64,000 bases of DNA from positions 23,782,316 through 23,846,315 of the forward strand of contig NC_091098.1 in assembly GCF_024713975.1 (NCBI RefSeq), written 5' to 3'. The notes under the pieces are model-generated. The model saw only the letters and a program-made list of their open reading frames with translations. It did no database searches and was not told the origin of the DNA. The translations under genes were made by a program, and so were the position numbers. Every line of letters begins with the position of its first letter. The first letter of the stretch is position 1. This stretch comes from Paralichthys olivaceus (lineage: Eukaryota; Chordata; Actinopteri; Pleuronectiformes; Paralichthyidae). Shown here piece by piece: positions 25,657 to 37,220 of this stretch.

Positions 25657-25860
25657 AATCCCTCTGTGAATGCGACAGCTTACGAACGCCTAAAGGGAAT
25701 TCTCTCAAATTTGGCACACATGTTAGATCTACAGATGAACCGATTAGAATTTGCTGGGCAAAGGTTAAAGGGCGTATGTCAAAGGTCAACGTATATGAAT
25801 CTATTAAGAAAAAAATGTATGTAGACGGAAACTGAACTGGTTGACGGAGGCACACACTTG
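25657..25860 (+). repeat. Dispersed repeat, full-length-like copy
   Basis: It includes TCTCAAATTTGGCACA, TGGGCAAAGGTTAAAGGGC, GTCAAAGGTCAACG and CTGGTTGACGGAGGCACACA, the order typical of a very common fish repeat. The right half recurs inverted at 42634-42718 in letmd1 intron 1. Confidence 0.6.
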
Positions 25861-26194
25861 CAGTGTGGTACTTTTAGTTTTGTCTCTGTCGCTGCCAGTT
25901 GGTCGTTGTGAAAACTGTTGAGTCTCGCTGTAAAAATCTGAGGTCTCCTCTGGAATTATTAAGAATGTGTTTTTTCAAGGGAAACCTGAAAAGACAGGCA
26001 GCAGTGTAAGGCAGAAACGAAAAACAAGATCCAAAGAACCAAAAAACAGTCCAGAGGACATTTCAAGGATCCAGCTACAGAACCAGGTCAGTAAAAAACA
26101 GCAGCATCTTAAAGAATCTGCCTCCAGTTCTCTCATTCTGGTTTTAAATGCATTAAGAACATTTTGAGAACGCAGACAGTGATGCCTGACACAT

Positions 26195-26440
26195 TTTTGC
26201 ACAATGCAGACACACAGGGACTCATCAGCAGCGATGACAAGACATTGTACAGAGCAGAAGTGAGAAGCTGGTGTGATGGCGTAACAACAAGACAACTAAA
26301 GAAATGGTTGTGTGTTTTATATTGTGTTTTCTGCTGCACTGTTCTCTCTTTTTGCACTTTGGCCTGTGAGAAAGCCGTAAACTGTGGATGTGGATGAAAA
26401 CCAATAAAGTAGACTTTACTTGACTTGACAGGGAGCAGGC
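26195..26440 (+). mobile_element. Decayed non-LTR retrotransposon 3' part (L2/Rex-like)
   Basis: The plus frame reads LISSDDKTLYRAEVRSWCD, which resembles a conserved stretch after the YADD-type motif in fish L2/Rex reverse transcriptases. It ends in a tail with AATAAAG and TTTACTTGACTTGAC. Recognised from memory and degraded. Confidence 0.4.
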
Positions 26441-26561
26441 CCGGATCTCACAGTGATGAGTCAGAGCTTTACAACTTGTCATGAATCTCAGGGACGCATG
26501 AGGGCTCTGCTCAGCATGTGCAGATGCTGGGCAGAGGTTTAAAATATAAAGGAGTCACTTT

Positions 26562-26650
26562 TTAAAATAAGATAAGATAAGGCAAGTTAAGATAATCCTT
26601 TATCAGTCTCCACAATGGGGTAAATCTGCAATATTACAGCAACAGGAGTC
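26562..26650 (-). mobile_element. LINE 3'-tail fragment
   Basis: AAATAAGATAAGATAAGGCAA then ATAATCCTTTATCAGTCTCC and ACAATGGGG is the reverse complement of a widespread fish LINE 3' end with a TCTTATCTTA tail. Confidence 0.5.
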
Positions 26651-26810
26651 ATACATAGGTTTATAGAGTAAAACCAGAGTTGAACCAGGGTTGAGTGTAG
26701 TTCAACTGGGAGCAGTGGGAGGTATTTTTGAGTGTTGCGTTTAACGAGGAGACCCTGAATGCACCATACAAAGTTATGGTCAAAGAGAGAAAAGTTGTGG
26801 AGGAGGAGAA

Positions 26811-26931
26811 AGAAGAGGAGGAGGAGGAGCAGGAGGAGGAGGAGGACGGACTATAAACTATACCTACTGACTAACATCAACACTTCGTCGTCTCCTGCTC
26901 CTCGCCACAGGATATCTCTCTCCTCACGAAG
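26811..26931 (+). promoter_or_regulatory. cd63 promoter and candidate noncoding exon 1
   Basis: A GGA-rich purine tract (26811-26850) is followed by TATAAA at 26852-26857 and a donor-like site (CACGAAG then GTAGGAC) after 26931. A short noncoding exon of about 50 nt splicing to 27720 is plausible. Not proven. Confidence 0.4.
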
Positions 26932-27739
26932 GTAGGACTGAAGCACTCAAACGCATCCCTCCACGCTGAAGCTCCTTCTCGTGGTTTTATTTCCGGTGGT
27001 GGGTTTTTGTGTTTTTTGGCGCAGAACGAGTTGCGCACTTTTTAAACAAACGACGTCGTCATTAAGAAATAAAAAAAAGGAAGAGCTCCAGCTCCCGCTG
27101 TTTGTGTTCACCTCGCACCATTTTAACTCCGTAATGAATTCAATCAGAGGAGGAGGAAGTGGTTAATGGAGTTTAGCCCCGGTCGACAAAGCGGGTATTG
27201 TCGCTAACGGTCCCGGGGCAGGGCAGGGCAGGGCCGGGGAGATCTGGCTCGGTCCCCCGCCCCCTCCTCCTCCTCCTCCTCCCTCCCTTCTGTCCTCCTC
27301 AGAGCTGTGGTTCTTTTTACTCCTCCATGTTGACTGTGATGAAAAGTTTTACTTGTGAGTTTGTCCCGTTTGCTCTCCAATGCAAAGCTTTTATCGTCTG
27401 CCTGTTTTTTTTTTTTTTTTTTGCTGTGAAACTGTCAAATAATAGAAATAACATCACATCATGCTCACATGGAAGAAAGAATAAAAACGAGGGGAAGTGA
27501 GTCACACCTCGTCCTCTTCATGGCTCAAGGCCTCACATTTAGTTCAGGTTCAGACAACTTTATTGACACCAAGGAGGGGAATTCATTTGCACACACAACA
27601 TCCAGTATGAAGGGAATCAACATGTCAGTCCTGTGTCTCACATCACAGCTGATGTTTGTGTGCAGGTCAATGCAAGTGTACATGTGTTTGCTTTCTCCTC
27701 CTCCTCCTCCTCCTCCCAGGAACTCGATCCTCGTCAGCC

Positions 27740-30700
27740 ATGGGCGTAGAGGGGGGAATGAAGTGTGTGAAGTTCCTGCTCTTCTTTTTCAACTTCATCT
27801 TCTGGGTGAGCTCGCTCGTCTCAAAGTCAACACAACGCCGCCTTCACGGGAAACAAGACATACATTTTGAAATACCATATATCCCAGTGTACATCAGCTC
27901 ATATGTTTTTTTTTTAAAGCACAAGGGAAATGTGTCCACTTGAGACATCTCTCGTTGTTTCCATCCACGTGACTTAGATTATGAGTTTTTCAACTTTCCG
28001 GTGCGAGTGGTTGCTAACAAACAAGGTTAACCACAAGGTCAACACAGACACACGATGCAGTGTGAGGTGAGGGGAGCTTGTGGTGGCAGTAAACAAGAAA
28101 AACATTTTGAAATAAATTAAGATATTTCACAATATGCATCAGCTGATACCTTCTGAGGCAGTGTGAAATGTGTTCACTGCCTCCCACATGACTCTGACCA
28201 TGGGTTAATGAATTGTTACCCAACAACATCTGTTACAATCATTTAATGAATGTCAGGTAAACAATGACAGCAGCTCCGGATTAATTGCCTCTAATGAATT
28301 GTCGACTGACTCACATGTTTGTTTAAATTCTCACTGATGGCAGCACAGGGAGACGTATCCTGGACAGGAGCTCACATTTCCTGGTTGTAATGTTTGCAGT
28401 TTCTTCACGGTTTGTTTGGCAGCTTTAGAGCAGGAGTGGGTGATGATGGAATGTGAATCTTATGACCAGATTTCAAAGTGTAACCGTATCATGTGACTCA
28501 TCCAGATCAACGTCTAGTTTTTTTTATTTTCCATCCATCACAGACATAGGGCCACTTACAACCTGCAGCACTGAGTACAAATCTGAAAATCATTTCTTTA
28601 TGGGAAAGACGAACTGTAGAATGACTAAGCTGGTTTTATTCTCTCTTCACGGTGCACATTTGTAGGTTGGCAACTTATTTTCATTTGCATTACGAATGGA
28701 AATGCTTCATTTTAACCCCTGCGATCATTCATAGCATTTATAGGTTATAACTTACCACACAGTGGTCAAGCAATTATAACTTTATAACACAGTATTCGCC
28801 TACAGTTAAAACTTCCTCTATTAGGACATTAGAATGTCATATGGATTTTTGTTCAGTGATTCCAATACAAATAGAGAGTAAAACATTTCTGATACCAATA
28901 TATCAGCTGATATGTATATTTTTTTTTTTAAATGACGATTTTTAAGATGTCATTATCAAACCCTTGTGACAAAGAAATGTAATTGAGATTTAATATTTTA
29001 CAATTTAATCACAAGCTTTATTGCAAATAACTATAAATAAACACGTACAACCAATTAAAAAGAACTTTAATTCAGAAAAAATCTCTTCAGCTTGGTTTAT
29101 TTTGATAAGTAAAAGCTTTTATATCTCCGCATATTAGCAAACACAAACGCAGACACCAATTATATTTAGAGTTATTGATTGATTATTCAGTTCATATAAA
29201 TGCTGAAAAGAGACTTCAAGTGTTTTAGGACATTTAAACCATATACCACTCTTTTGTGTAATTGGACGAAGATGATCTTTCATCAGCTGCAACAGCTCGA
29301 GTGGAGGCTTGTGTCTAAACAGATAATATTGTAAAATACAGTTTTATTTGTACAAACATTTTCCATGGAGAAAATGTAATTGTTGATAAATACCTCACAT
29401 TAATAAGGAGTTAAAATGTTCTTATATATGCTTCCAGCTAAATGTGTTTTAAACCTGTTGATAAATGTTTAGATACTGCTTATACATTTTACAATGTGGG
29501 ATTAAAGTAAAGTGTTTAATTAATCTGATATTTACAATTGATCATATCTCCAAGACAAATGTTTTGTCCGTCCAACTAAACCAACCAACCCAAAAAAAAT
29601 ACGTTAAATATTTGACCATATATCAAAAAGGTTGCAGATTTTTTTTTTGACTTATCAATTAATTGAATAACATTAAAATCAAACTAAAGGAAAACACATA
29701 GCAGCATTCAGATCAACACTTTATTTTCTATTTTATTCTATTCTGGGATGTGTGTCACCCTCTTACTGTTCACTCCGCTCCATGTTTTTTAAAGTAAACC
29801 ATCAGCCATTTGTTTGACTCAACTCAAATATTGACATTGGTGGTGAGAACGACTACTTGTCTGCAGCTGCAGCAACGACTTAACACGGACAATATAACAA
29901 ACAGAGTCATCTGACATTCTATTGACTTCCAGTGTAAATGTTCAGGTCTTAATCCTGTCTGTTTTTATTCGATTTTACTTTAAATGCCTATATATTGTTT
30001 TTTTTTTATCGTTAAAAAAACCCCGATATAATTAAGTAGTTGGACCAGTTTGGCTGGCAGTTTTCCTTCCTGAGGCTTCTGTTAGTTACAGCAACTTTAC
30101 TAAACTGTTGTAATATATGTCAAGACAATACTGCTGGAGAGACATGAGTCAAAGTAAATACAGAAGGAACAATCAGCTGACTGATCTGTACATTTTCTGT
30201 AACAACAAACACTTGAATTTTATGTTCCAAATCATCACAGTCTGTTATTGATGATATTACACTGATCCATCATGACAGTAATCATTGTGTAACCCCCCAC
30301 TGACTCTGTTGTGTCCCACACTTGAACATCACACCTCATTATCTGATTTTTACAGCTGCACTCAGGAACTGAAGAGTGTTGAAACTTCCTTTCATTTGTT
30401 TGAGTTTAGGTTTTCATACAGGAACAGTTTGACTCTTGAGCAAGAGAATATTTACTCTATGAATTGATCTGGACTGAATGTTGAAATATGAATCCTCCCT
30501 TTAAGAGTTGAAGTATTTTACTTTAACGAACCATCAGTCAAAACACATCTTGTATTTTTACTAAATATTTACTACATTGTTCATTTTTATGAATTATATA
30601 TATAAAAAAAACAGACTGACTCTTTATTCACATCTTGAAATTATACCCCAACATCCATTTGATGGTTTGCCAAGAAGTTTTATATTTAAGTTTTGTATTA

Positions 30701-32528
30701 AGATATTTATGTTGTGAATATATCTTCCAAATTTCAATTCCACCAAAACCTCCCAGCAAAATGAATGAACTTCCATTAATAAGCTAAAGTCAGCGAGCTA
30801 AACTAAACTCAGCATGTTAGCATTGTCATTGTTAGCATTCTGGCATTACAGATCTACTAGCATGGCTGTAGACTCTTTTACAGTTCACAAATTCAAACCA
30901 AAAGTTTTGCACACTTTGCTCACCATACCAAACCGAAAAATTCAATAAACTCACTATACCCCTTAAACACTGGGTTCATGTGAAGAAACTAAACAAATCA
31001 TTTTCTTTTTGTGCAGCTATGCGGTCTAGCACTGATCGTGGTGGGAATCCTGGTGCAGATGGCTCTGCACAACACACTAATAATCCATGATGCGACAGCC
31101 TCTGGAGCTCCTATCGTTGTCATCGTAGTCGGTGTGGTGATTTTCTTCATCGCCTTCTTTGGCTGCTGTGGAGCCTGGAAAGAAAACTACTGCATGGTCA
31201 CAATGGTAATTCATAAAGCTCATTATCATCAAAACAAAGAAAGTTGAATTTTGAGTGAAATTGTATAAACTACACTACACTTAGTAGAGTGCACTGAAAT
31301 GCACACCCTCACAAAGATATCACCCTGAGATAGATGATTGTTTTTATCAAGATCCAAGATGCAATGTTAAAGAAGGTGAAAAAATCATTCCTGGCTCTTA
31401 CCCTTTGTCTGGATCTGGGCCGAGATTTAATGTTTTCTTTCTTGGCCCATGTCACACCCTTCCATTAAGTTGAAATCCTTTCAGTTGTGTTTGTAATCCT
31501 GCTGAAAAACAATCAGACGGGTGAACATATAACCTCCACAGTGGAAGTAATAACACAAACGTCTGGTATCATAGAAAAATATTTAAGTTGTGAGTATTTT
31601 TCTTTTCTCCCTCCTCTGCAGTTTGCCATCCTTCTCTCACTGATAATCATTGTTGAGATTGCAGGAGCTATCGCCGCATACATCTTCAGAAACAAGGTGA
31701 GTGTAGAAAGTCACAGTTTTGTGAGTTATGTAAAACCCTGCAGAAGGTGTGGTTTAACGTCAGCTGCCATGTTGTGTCTCCCTTTAAGCTCTCAACTGTC
31801 GTCCAGGATAGCCTCACTGAAATGATTTCCAGTTACAACAACAGCACAGATGAATTCAGAGACACCGTGGATAAACTGCAGAAGGATGTGAGTTCATTGT
31901 GAAGCCTCTTCGGCAATATTTACTGACAACACCTTCACATAACACCGCTGCATCCTGTTGGTTGCTGCTGCTGACACCACCTTGTTTTTCTTTGCACCAT
32001 CTGTTGACACAAGTTATATCCTTTTACTTTACATTGGTCACGTGCAGCCTTGTAGCTGGCATGTTAATATTGAATGTTCTTTTTCATTTGACTCATTTTC
32101 TTCTAGTTGAAATGCTGTGGTGTGAACAGTTCCTCTGACTGGAGAAGCTTCAAACCTCAAGGAAACTCTGTGCCTGACTCATGCTGTGTGAATGTCAGTG
32201 CAAACTGTGGAAATGGGACCATGACAGACCCTGCCAAAGTTCACCAGAAGGTATTGTGACTTCACGCTCTGTTGTCAAATTAATATGCATGAGATTAGTT
32301 AATCCTCAAGATTTCAGTCCCGAGGTTAGGCAGCACTTTCCTCTAACAACCATTGGAACCCATCTGAGGAGCAGCTGGTGTATTTGTTTACAGCGCAGAC
32401 AAAGTCCGTCCAAAGTTATAATTTTATTGTTAGTTTTAATACCACATTTATAAAAAAAAAAATCTACATGTATGGGTTGATGATGCCACCTAGTGTTCCA
32501 AACGGTCTCAGACCCTTCAGGATCAATG

Positions 32529-32573
<45 letters not shown>

Positions 32574-32751
32574 ATAAGTCTGTTTATTGAGCATCAGCGA
32601 TACAAATTGAAGACATAAAAGAGATACTAAACAATGCTCACATTTTTCCCAGTTTTACAATTTACAGTACCCCCCACCCCCCCTCCCACGCACCCACCCA
32701 CACCTCATACCCCTGTAGAGGTCCCACCCCTACCTGTCTCTAGGTGAAGTG

Positions 32752-32788
<37 letters not shown>

Positions 32789-34065
32789 GTAAAAAAGTAA
32801 AAAAAAAATAAAAAAAAAAAAATAAAATAAATAAATAAATAAACAAAAAAGAGAAAAGAGAGGGAAAGAGAGAAAAAAAAAAAAAAAGATATAATAAAAC
32901 ACAGATTGAGTAAACTAAAGAATAATTGTAAGTTTCAGTGAAGAGCAGAACTCAGACATCAGACTCCTCAGGTGTTATGTCTAATGAGTCTATGATAAAC
33001 AACAAGGGGTTCCAGATTTGATCAAATTTCCTCAGAGAGCCCTTGAGGGAAAACCTTAGTCTCTCCAACTTTAAGTTGTACAGAACCTCTTTAACCCATC
33101 GAGTATAGGATGGGGGCAAGTTGTGCTTCCAGTTCAACAAAATTAAGCGCCTAGCCAACAAAGTGCAAAAGGCCATAGAATGTCGTGCCTCAGCGGTCAG
33201 CATGTTGGCGTGTGGGATACCAAAGAGGGCAGGGAGGGGATGAGGGTCAGCCACAAAATGGTAAGCAGTTTGAAGGGTATCAAAAATTTTGGACCAGAAC
33301 TCTGAAAGCTTTGGACATGACCAAAACATGTGTATGAGATCGGCGGGGGACTGGTTGCATCTATTGCAAGTGTCAGCTACATTGGGATAGAATTTAGACA
33401 GTCTATGATTGGTGTAGTAAGTCCTGTGTATAAGTTTACATTGAATCAGCCCATGTCGGGCACAGACAGAAGATTTGTGGACCAACTCAAGGATATTTTC
33501 CCACTGATCTTCTTCAAAATTGAGCCCTAGATCCTGTTCCCACAGATGTTTTGTGTGTTGTGGGAAAACTGAAGTGATGGCGTCTATTGCATTAAAAATA
33601 TGGGAGATATTCCCTTTCAGATTGGGGTTCATCCTGAGAAGGGTGTCTAACAGAGTCTGAGGGGGGGTGTTAGGGAAATCTGGGTAGTTTTTCTGGGCAA
33701 AATGTCTAATTTGAAAAAAACGGAAAAGATGAGATGAGGGGAGATTAAATTTAGACGATAGGTCACTGAAGGACATGAAAGTACCATTGTCGTAGAGGTC
33801 ATTGATAGATGCTACACCTCTCTCCGACCACAACTGAAATGCAGAATCCATAATGGATGGTTTAAAACTGTGATTATGGGAAACTGGGGCAGAAATAGAG
33901 GAACCTTTCAGGCCAAAATGTTTCCTGAATTGCCAGGATCAATGCTTATGTAGAGCAGTTTCAAATCATGACATTTATATATATTTGAGAAAGTGAACAT
34001 CCTCCGTCAGGAAACTTCAGAGGTGAGAAGCCCTCTATTATCTATCATACAAGTGTTGTTGCTCA

Positions 34066-34107
<42 letters not shown>

Positions 34108-35014
34108 TTTCAGGCCATGTATATAAAATAAACTTCAAACAATGAAAAAGTAACGTTGACAAAACACAGATGTTGAAAAGAAGTCAGTGTTTCACCCAGA
34201 GACAAAGCGTCTCTTAAAAAAATCTTCTGTCGGCAGATGGACTCTAACGTCTGTGTTTCTCTGATGCAGGGTTGTCATGATGCTTTGGAGGCGTTCCTGA
34301 AGAAAAACATCCTGTGGGTGATAGTTGCAGCTCTTGTGATTGCTCTCTTGCAGGTATGTAACAGAAGCACGACACATATGTGTTTGTCTTAACTGTACTT
34401 TTTTTTTTTTGCATTCTATTCCTTACGTTTTAGCATATTTCTCTCCACTCGGTGCCAAAGCAAGACGCACATGTCTTCACTAGTTTCAGACACTGTTCTC
34501 ATTTTCCTATCCAGCGCCACATTGTTTGAATAGCTAATGCACTGATCAAGGTAATAATATACAGTATAGATATATGGTAGATGGTCTGCTCACTTCACAC
34601 TCAGAGCTCAGAACCAGTTGTGGGTCAGTCCATCTGTGTCTGTGTCTCAATCCAATATCGTGAATTTAAAATAAATCTAAATATCAACATCATCTGGTGG
34701 CACTGCGAGCTGTGGTTTGACCCACTTGCCTGCTGTAGTTTATTTGAGGACGTAAAGGAAGACACGTTATGTATATACTGTGTGTGTGTCTGTGTGTATA
34801 TATATATATATATATATATAGAGAGACAGAGAGAGAGTCCCTCTTATAACTAGAGTGTGTTCTCCTCATAGATTGAACTGTTGTGTTTCTCTCTATAATA
34901 TTCTAAGATCTTGACCATAAATATTTCTCCTCTGTGTTCTCGTTCCAGATAATGGGCCTTGTTTTCGCCTGCGTATTGATGAGAGGCATCCGCAGCGGCT
35001 ACGAAGTCATGTGA
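27740..35014 (+). CDS. cd63: CD63 tetraspanin
   Basis: CD63 is a four-pass tetraspanin of late endosomes, lysosomes and exosomes that organises membrane microdomains and cargo sorting. Seven coding exons, all phase 0, at 27740-27805, 31017-31205, 31622-31696, 31789-31887, 32107-32250, 34270-34353 and 34949-35014 give 240 residues; human has 238. TM1 spans the first two exons. Exon 2 has FFGCCGAWKENYCM, the tetraspanin small-loop to TM2/TM3 signature. The large extracellular loop has the CCG motif (LKCCGVNSSSDW) and the paired cysteines PDSCC and ANCGNG, plus GCHDALEAFLKKN before TM4. N-glycosylation sequons NNST, NSS and NVS are present. The C-terminus is IRSGYEVM, whose GYEVM is the lysosomal targeting (YxxPhi) and PDZ-type tail of CD63. 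Intron 1 is 3.2 kb. The intron at 32251-34269 has been enlarged by a LINE insertion. Confidence 0.97.
32518..32531. repeat. Target-site duplication, element 3' side
   Basis: CAGGATCAATGCTT, identical to 33934-33947. The last T is ambiguous with the poly-T tail. Confidence 0.93.
32532..33933 (-). mobile_element. 5'-truncated L1/Tx1-like LINE insertion in cd63 intron 5
   Basis: A recent retrotransposon copy antisense to cd63. In element orientation it runs from 33933 down to a long A tail, seen as poly-T at 32531-32572. AATAAA lies just before the tail. A perfect 14-bp target-site duplication (CAGGATCAATGCTT) flanks it at 32518-32531 and 33934-33947. From the 5' truncation point the frame is open for about 327 codons to a stop near 32952. 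It encodes the C-terminal part of ORF2, including a CCHC-like zinc region (CNRCNQSPADLIHMFWSCP) typical after the reverse transcriptase. A purine-rich tract at 32752-32887 is pyrimidine-rich in the element's 3' UTR. Reverse transcriptase and endonuclease are missing. Confidence 0.93.
33934..33947. repeat. Target-site duplication, element 5' side
   Basis: CAGGATCAATGCTT, identical to 32518-32531, marking the LINE truncation point. Confidence 0.93.
34067..34106 (+). repeat. (TG)20 microsatellite
   Basis: Uninterrupted TG dinucleotide run in the same cd63 intron as the LINE. Confidence 0.95.
34796..34820 (+). repeat. (TA)n microsatellite
   Basis: TATATA run in the last cd63 intron, preceded by a TGTG run and followed by GAGA repeats. 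Confidence 0.9.
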
Positions 35015-35167
35015 TCCAGCTTCACATTGTAATGAGCAGGCTGTTCATGTCACACTTACCGGGAGCTTCATTTGTAAACATAAATATGTTCATCCTATAA
35101 TTAAAGTTTGATACACAAAACTATATATTTAGTGTGAATGATGAGTCAGTATTCATGTTTTGTCGTG

Positions 35168-35378
35168 AGACAAAGTGTCTTAAAAGAAAGCCAACCTCTG
35201 CAGTCAGTAGATTGACTCAAACTTTTCTGTTTCTCTGATGCAGGGTTGACTTATGAGTCTAATTGTGATTTGCAGGTTTGGGTTGCACAAATAAATTTTG
35301 ATTGTTGGAGTGATCACGATGCTGTGGAGGTTTTGCTGAAAAAACCCATCCAACTGTTGATGGTTGTAGCTCCAGCTA
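35168..35378 (+). pseudogene. Decayed copy of cd63 exon 6 and its upstream intron
   Basis: About 150 bp after the cd63 stop codon, sequence matching cd63 34202-34328 reappears. AGACAAAGTGTC parallels AGACAAAGCGTC. The acceptor stretch TGTTTCTCTGATGCAGGGTT is identical in both. After about 65 inserted bases the exon body follows: HDAVEVLLKKPI here against HDALEAFLKKNI in cd63, then LMVVAP against VIVAAL. No donor site or downstream exon follows in frame, so this is a relic of a partial tandem duplication. Confidence 0.75.
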
Positions 35379-35599
35379 ATGCTGACTCAGCATTCAGGCT
35401 ATTGTTTTCCTGTTCTTTATCTTCTTCTCCTGCTGTAAGTTTTTGCATATGTTGGTTTTTTGGACCTGTCTTGGCGTCGAATTTGTTTTTATGTTTTGCT
35501 GGTTCCAGGCTGCAGTTTCTGTTTCTATTAAAGACTTAAAATTCCATCTTAATTTGCCGTAAGTGTTTATACAAACAGAGAATCAATACACCATGTAAC

Positions 35600-36345
35600 A
35601 ATGTCGTGTAGCACCTTTCAAGAACAAAAGTCACAAAGTGCTTTACATGTAAAACACATGAACAAAGGGCAAGTAGAGTTTACACACAAACATTAGAAGT
35701 GGACATTTTAAAACAAAGCAAGTGTAAACAGATGAGTCTTGCTCTGTAAATGTCCACAAAGTTTACAGAATGTAAGTTGAAGAGAATTAGAGTTGGAGCA
35801 AAAACCTTAAAGGTCCAGTGTGTAAGATTTAGGTGAAAGGGAACTATTGGCAGAGACTGAGTGTAGAATAATCCTCATGATATTTCCACTTGTTCGTTTC
35901 ATCTAAATTGTATGAATTGTAGTTTAGCCTACTCTGGAAAAGGCCCTTTATAATTAAATACTTTATATTTACGTCGAGGGGACCCTCTCTATGGAGGCTG
36001 CCATGTTTTTTACATTAGTCCAGACTGGACAAACTAAACACCTTCTGAGTTTTTTATGACAACTGAAGCTACCACAGTTTCTTCTTCATGTTTGGAAGGA
36101 GAGGGTGAGGTGAGGGGTGTTCAGCTGCAACATGCACACTGTACCTTTAAATGCACAGTGTCCTTAGATCTTTGGTGTGGAAAGATCAACAGTCCCTGAT
36201 CTGACCTCAGAGTCCTGCTGTTCTTATGCTATAGGAGCCGGACATGTAAAGCTTAACAACCAGGATCTTGAGCTTCAACCCTGTATGTTATAGGAAGCCA
36301 GTGTGAAGGCCGGAGGATTTTGGATTGGGGTGATACGAATCAAGA
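35600..36345 (+). repeat. Interspersed repeat split by MITE copy 3
   Basis: The left part (35605-35806) has TAGCACCTTTCAAGAACA and CACAAAGTGCTTTACATG. The right part (36151-36345) has CCAGGATCTTGAGCTTCAA and AGGAAGCCAGTGTGAAGG. Both phrases recur in one family of fish retroelement 3' regions. MITE copy 3 sits at a TTAA between them, so the MITE is younger. Confidence 0.5.
35807..36150 (-). mobile_element. TTAA-flanked MITE, copy 3, inverted
   Basis: It begins TTAAAGGTCCAGTGTGTAAG, the reverse complement of the right end of copy 1, and ends CACACTGTACCTTTAA. Both TTAA ends and both terminal repeats are intact. 344 bp, no open frame. Confidence 0.87.
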
Positions 36346-37220
36346 ATGAATCTGTTTCTCTTTTCAAAGCCCCGAAATCTTTTCAGTTGTCTTACATTTC
36401 TTAAGATCATTTTTTAAAATCTAAATTTAATCAGTTTCCTGCTGCTCACCTTGTCCGTGTCATGTTTATTGATTTGAAAACTAGGTATTGTCGTTATATA
36501 AATGCAAAAACTGACAAAAAGGTCCTGGAGTTGATCCGTCCACTTAGAGTATACGTTTGCACCGACGAGCCCCAGCGGCAATAGGCATTATGTTTAGTAT
36601 AGAGAATTTGGTGGCCTGTAGAATTTAGCTTAATCTCAAACTACATCTACAGCGATGTTTGAAGTAAAATAATGTGTAATGTGTATAATAGTGTAGGTGC
36701 AGTTCTTGAGGGTTTGGCTTGAGGTGCCACAGGCTCAAGCCACACCCCAAATTATGCATTCCGCATTGTGGTTAGAGGGTTTAACTGGAGCCTCACACCA
36801 TGCCCCCCAATTGATTTCACTTGATACCAGCAACACAGAAATGATTCAATCCAATTTCCATTTCATCACAACATGGTGGAGACAGATTTCTAAGTGGCTA
36901 GGTGTTTTTAATTGGGCAATTTCCTCCTGTCAACCATCTCCATAGACTGGCATGGTTCGAAATATCTATTCACCCAAAGTTAGCCATCATGTGTCACACC
37001 CTATGTTTACCCGCTGCCTGTGTTCGTGACTTTTATGATCAAAGGAATTTTCTGCCAGGCAAAGAAGAAGAGCAACAAAGCAGCCTCAGCCACACATTTG
37101 CAATTGCTTGAGGAATAATCCATTGTCAATTGCATTGTAATACACACAGAAATAAAAATGTTGAAGCCTGAAGAGCAGATCCATATATTTACCACCTTGG
37201 TAACTGTACAGGTTTTCAAA

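Larger units (their letters stand above)
22331..26810. other. nemp1-cd63 intergenic sequence
   Basis: About 4.5 kb with no gene I can name. It holds a repeat fragment at 22519-22600, MITE copy 2, several LINE- and SINE-like fragments at 25330-26650, and an exon-like open segment at 25980-26086 listed among the findings. The remainder, 23471-25320, shows nothing recognisable. Confidence 0.45.

Noticed and set aside
32705-32902. Phenylalanine-rich 65-codon frame
   Set aside because: Translation of the purine/pyrimidine tract in the LINE 3' UTR.
32952-33851. 299-residue open frame as a host gene in cd63 intron 5
   Set aside because: It is the ORF2 tail of a LINE bounded by a target-site duplication and a poly-A tail; the frame also continues upstream of its first ATG to the truncation point.
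35246-35539. 97-codon frame downstream of cd63 as a separate gene
   Set aside because: Its first half is the decayed cd63 exon copy and the rest has no exon features.
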